Part shown: piece by piece, positions 6,518 to 8,035 of the stretch
How the letters are laid out: each line of letters starts with the position of its first letter
How positions within the stretch are numbered: the first letter of the stretch is position 1
Assembly (NCBI GenBank): GCA_927910885.1
Contig: CAKMOD010000113.1
Coordinates: 1 to 8,035 of the forward strand
DNA from: an uncultured Prevotella sp.
GTDB lineage: Bacteria > Bacteroidota > Bacteroidia > Bacteroidales > Bacteroidaceae
Reading direction: 5' to 3'
DNA length: 8,035 nucleotides
Made by a program: the position numbers and the translations under genes
The notes under the pieces: model-generated
Databases searched by the model: none
Told to the model about the DNA's origin: nothing
Seen by the model: only the letters and a program-made list of their open reading frames with translations

Positions 6518-6710
6518 CGTTGGCTCCTTGTTGAAAAACTACTGTTTTTGGCTCTTTTGTAACTGCCATGAAATCAAGAAGTTATAAGATTGGTTTGTAA
6601 GAGGTGTTTAATTGGACTTCAAAAGGGCGTTAGTAAGGTTTGAAAAGGGCATCTTTTGCAAGCCAATTGGGCGTCTTTTCAAAGCTAAAAGAGCATCTTT
6701 AAAATTGCAG
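6518..6710 (+). repeat. Composite intergenic repeat with GGGC(A/G)TCTTTT units
   Basis: The core shows imperfect direct repeats: AAAAGGGCGTTAGTAAGG (6621-6638), AAAAGGGCATCTTTTGCAAG (6643-6662), GGGCGTCTTTTCAAAG (6669-6684) and AAAAGAGCATCTTT (6687-6700), spaced about 22-26 bases. The stretch before it (TTGTTGAAAAACTACTGTTT, then the segment around ATGAAATCAAGAAG) resembles, from memory, long intergenic repeats scattered through Prevotella genomes. The outer limits are estimated. It is non-coding, lies in front of the T9SS genes, and its role is unknown. Confidence 0.6.
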
Positions 6711-6830
6711 TATGCGAAATTTATTTACAACAACCACTTATGTGTACATTTCTTTTTTCGGCAAGTAGGATGTAGAAAGACAGATATGTGTCTGCTCTTT
6801 CTTATTAGAGTGTTTCCTTTCTATATATCC

Positions 6831-7831
6831 ATGCGCTTTTTAATATTTATACGTAAGAAAGCAATAATTCAACCAGGCATACGTTATAGAAACGTGTTTA
6901 AACGTTTAATACTCATATTTTCACTCACTTGTCTGATAGGGAACTCTGTCAAGGCACAGTACGATCCGTCTTATAGTCACTATTGGGCGATGGAGCCATC
7001 GTTCAATCCTGCTACGGTTGGAAAGGACAATAAGCTGAATGTTGTGGGTGCATACGCCCTCGATTTTGCAGGCTATGAACACAATCCGAATACTTTCTAT
7101 GTAGGAGCAGATATGCCAGTTTTTTTCATGAAGCAATATCATGGAGTGGGAGTTTCTATTTTGAATGATAAGTTAGGAGCCTTTGTTCATCAGCGTGTTG
7201 CAGGACAATATGCCTTCCGTAAGGACTTTTGGGTGGAATGCTATCTGCTGGTGTTCAGGCGGGTATGCTTTTTGAGAAATTAGATGGTTCTAAGTTAGAC
7301 CCAGAGGAAGGCAGCGACCCAGCTTTAGCACAGGGAGAAGTCAATGGTCATGGACTTGATTTAGGCGTTGGAGTCTATTATACACATAAGAACTGGTATG
7401 TTGGTGCATCCGTTCAGCATCTCAATGCTCCCTTAGTAGATTTGGGTGAAACCAATGAGTTGCAGATAAATCGTACATATTATTTGACGGGTGGATACAA
7501 TATTAAATTGCGAAATCCGTTTCTTACAATACCGACTTCTGTTCTGGCACGTTATGATGGTGTGAACTATCGGGCTGATATCACTGCTCGATTGGTCTAT
7601 ACTCATGAGAAGAAAGTACTTTACGGAGGTGTCTCTTATAGTCCAACAAATTCTGTTACAGCCATGATTGGTGGAACATTTCACGGAATCAATTTGGGTT
7701 ATAGCTATGAGATGTACACGGGTACAGCAGCTTTCAAGAATGGTAGTCATGGGCTGTTTGTCAGCTATCAAACCGATATAAACCTGCAGAAGAAAGGCAG
7801 GAACAAACATAAAAGCGTAAGATTTCTATAG
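6831..7831 (+). pseudogene. porP: PorP/SprF-family T9SS membrane protein, frameshifted
   Basis: PorP is an outer-membrane protein associated with the type IX secretion machinery. The ATG at 6831 gives an N-terminus with a signal peptide (hydrophobic LILIFSLTCLIGNS, cleavage after KAQ), then YDPSYSHYWAMEPSFNPATV, the family's typical mature start. A GTG at 6894 would give a more compact signal peptide and is an alternative start. Family sequence runs to QYAFRKDF, then leaves frame (WVECYLLV... with a stop at 7281-7283). It resumes in another frame as GGMLSAGVQAGMLFEKLDGS and continues to QTDINLQKKGRNKHKSVRFL. Adding one base in the TTTTGGG run at 7227-7233 joins both parts as KDF-LGGMLSAG, giving 333 residues. 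Both halves are otherwise well conserved, with no other stop. That favours either a recent mutation or a sequencing error over old decay. The porK gene follows 9 bp later, the standard T9SS order. Confidence 0.87.
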
Positions 7832-7840
7832 AAAGATATA

Positions 7841-8035
7841 ATGAAAATGAAGAAAAGTATAGTTGCCATTTGTCTTGGTGCACTTGTCTTGGGAACATTG
7901 ACAGGCTGTTTCGCTGGTAAGTCAACCGCTTCGTCAGGTCGTGGCGGAGAGGTCACTGGCGTTGGTGGAGGGCGTACCTTCCGCGAACCAGCACCTTACG
8001 GCATGACACTTGTCAAGCGTGGCTGGTTGAGAATG
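7841..8035 (+). CDS. porK: T9SS lipoprotein PorK/GldK, N-terminal part
   Basis: PorK (GldK in gliding species) is a lipoprotein with a sulfatase-modifying-enzyme-like fold that forms, with PorN, the periplasmic ring of the T9SS. Only 65 codons are in the window. They show MKMKKSIVAICLGALVLGTL followed by the lipobox LTGC (Cys23), a Gly/Ser-rich linker (GRGGEVTGVGGG), and then PYGMTLVKRGWLRM, the start of the conserved domain (relatives read PYGMxxVxxGxxxxG). The start at 7841 is 9 bp after the porP stop. An ATG at 7847 is a possible alternative that also keeps the signal peptide. Tight spacing implies co-transcription with porP, and porL, porM and porN would be expected beyond the right edge. 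Confidence 0.9.
   Translation, partial: MKMKKSIVAICLGALVLGTLTGCFAGKSTASSGRGGEVTGVGGGRTFREPAPYGMTLVKRGWLRM

Larger units (their letters stand above)
6350..6830. other. Gene-free stretch before the T9SS genes
   Basis: No credible gene lies between the terminator and porP. The left part (6350-6517) is AT-rich, with a 15-bp palindrome at 6442-6456. The middle (6518-6710) is the composite repeat described separately. The right part (6711-6830) is AT-rich and presumably holds the porP promoter, but I found no exact TAnnTTTG box there. A frame open from 6612 into porP crosses the repeat and is not family sequence until past 6900. Confidence 0.6.

Noticed and set aside
6621..6707. CRISPR array
   Set aside because: The repeated units are short, imperfect and close together with no uniform spacers, and no cas genes are present.
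6612..6830. Upstream extension of porP from 6612
   Set aside because: It translates through the non-coding repeat block and is unlike the PorP family; the signal peptide begins after 6890.
7433..7956. Minus-strand frames at 7433-7810 and 7768-7956
   Set aside because: They are antisense to porP and porK, whose family signatures are clear on the plus strand.

Overview
The window looks like a low-GC Bacteroidetes chromosome, most likely Prevotella or a close relative. This is inferred from gene content and signals, not from a database search. Supporting signs are a fimbrillin-type surface lipoprotein, type IX secretion (T9SS) genes of the PorP and PorK/GldK families, a DUF2795 acidic small protein, Bacteroidetes-style promoters (TAnnTTTG -7 boxes), weak Shine-Dalgarno sites, and an ISAon1-type insertion sequence.

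Layout. Positions 1-1375 (minus) hold one end of an ISAon1-like insertion sequence whose two-part transposase is broken by several small indels; the other end lies beyond the window. A bidirectional hairpin terminator (1420-1463) separates it from a minus-strand surface-protein operon: a 61-residue small protein (4231-4416) followed by an 893-residue fimbrillin-like lipoprotein (1503-4184). A gene-free 392-bp divergent region (4417-4808) carries -7 boxes facing both ways. Rightward follow a degenerate methyltransferase-like protein (4809-5417), a PduO-type ATP:cob(I)alamin adenosyltransferase (5455-6030) and a DUF2795 protein (6084-6305) with its own promoter and a perfect 13-bp hairpin terminator (6313-6349).

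After a gene-free stretch holding a 15-bp palindrome and a composite repeat (6518-6710), the start of a T9SS operon appears: porP (6831-7831), split by an apparent one-base deletion near 7227-7233, and the first 65 codons of the PorK/GldK lipoprotein (7841 onward).

Functionally, the left half is cell-surface adhesion/fimbrial material next to a decayed mobile element. The centre is housekeeping and cofactor metabolism (adenosylcobalamin formation). The right is protein secretion across the outer membrane. The points most worth checking are the porP frameshift, the composite repeat before the T9SS genes, the small protein paired with the fimbrillin, and the indel pattern in short base runs, which could reflect either real decay or sequencing error. 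I did not find a clearly new multi-gene system.
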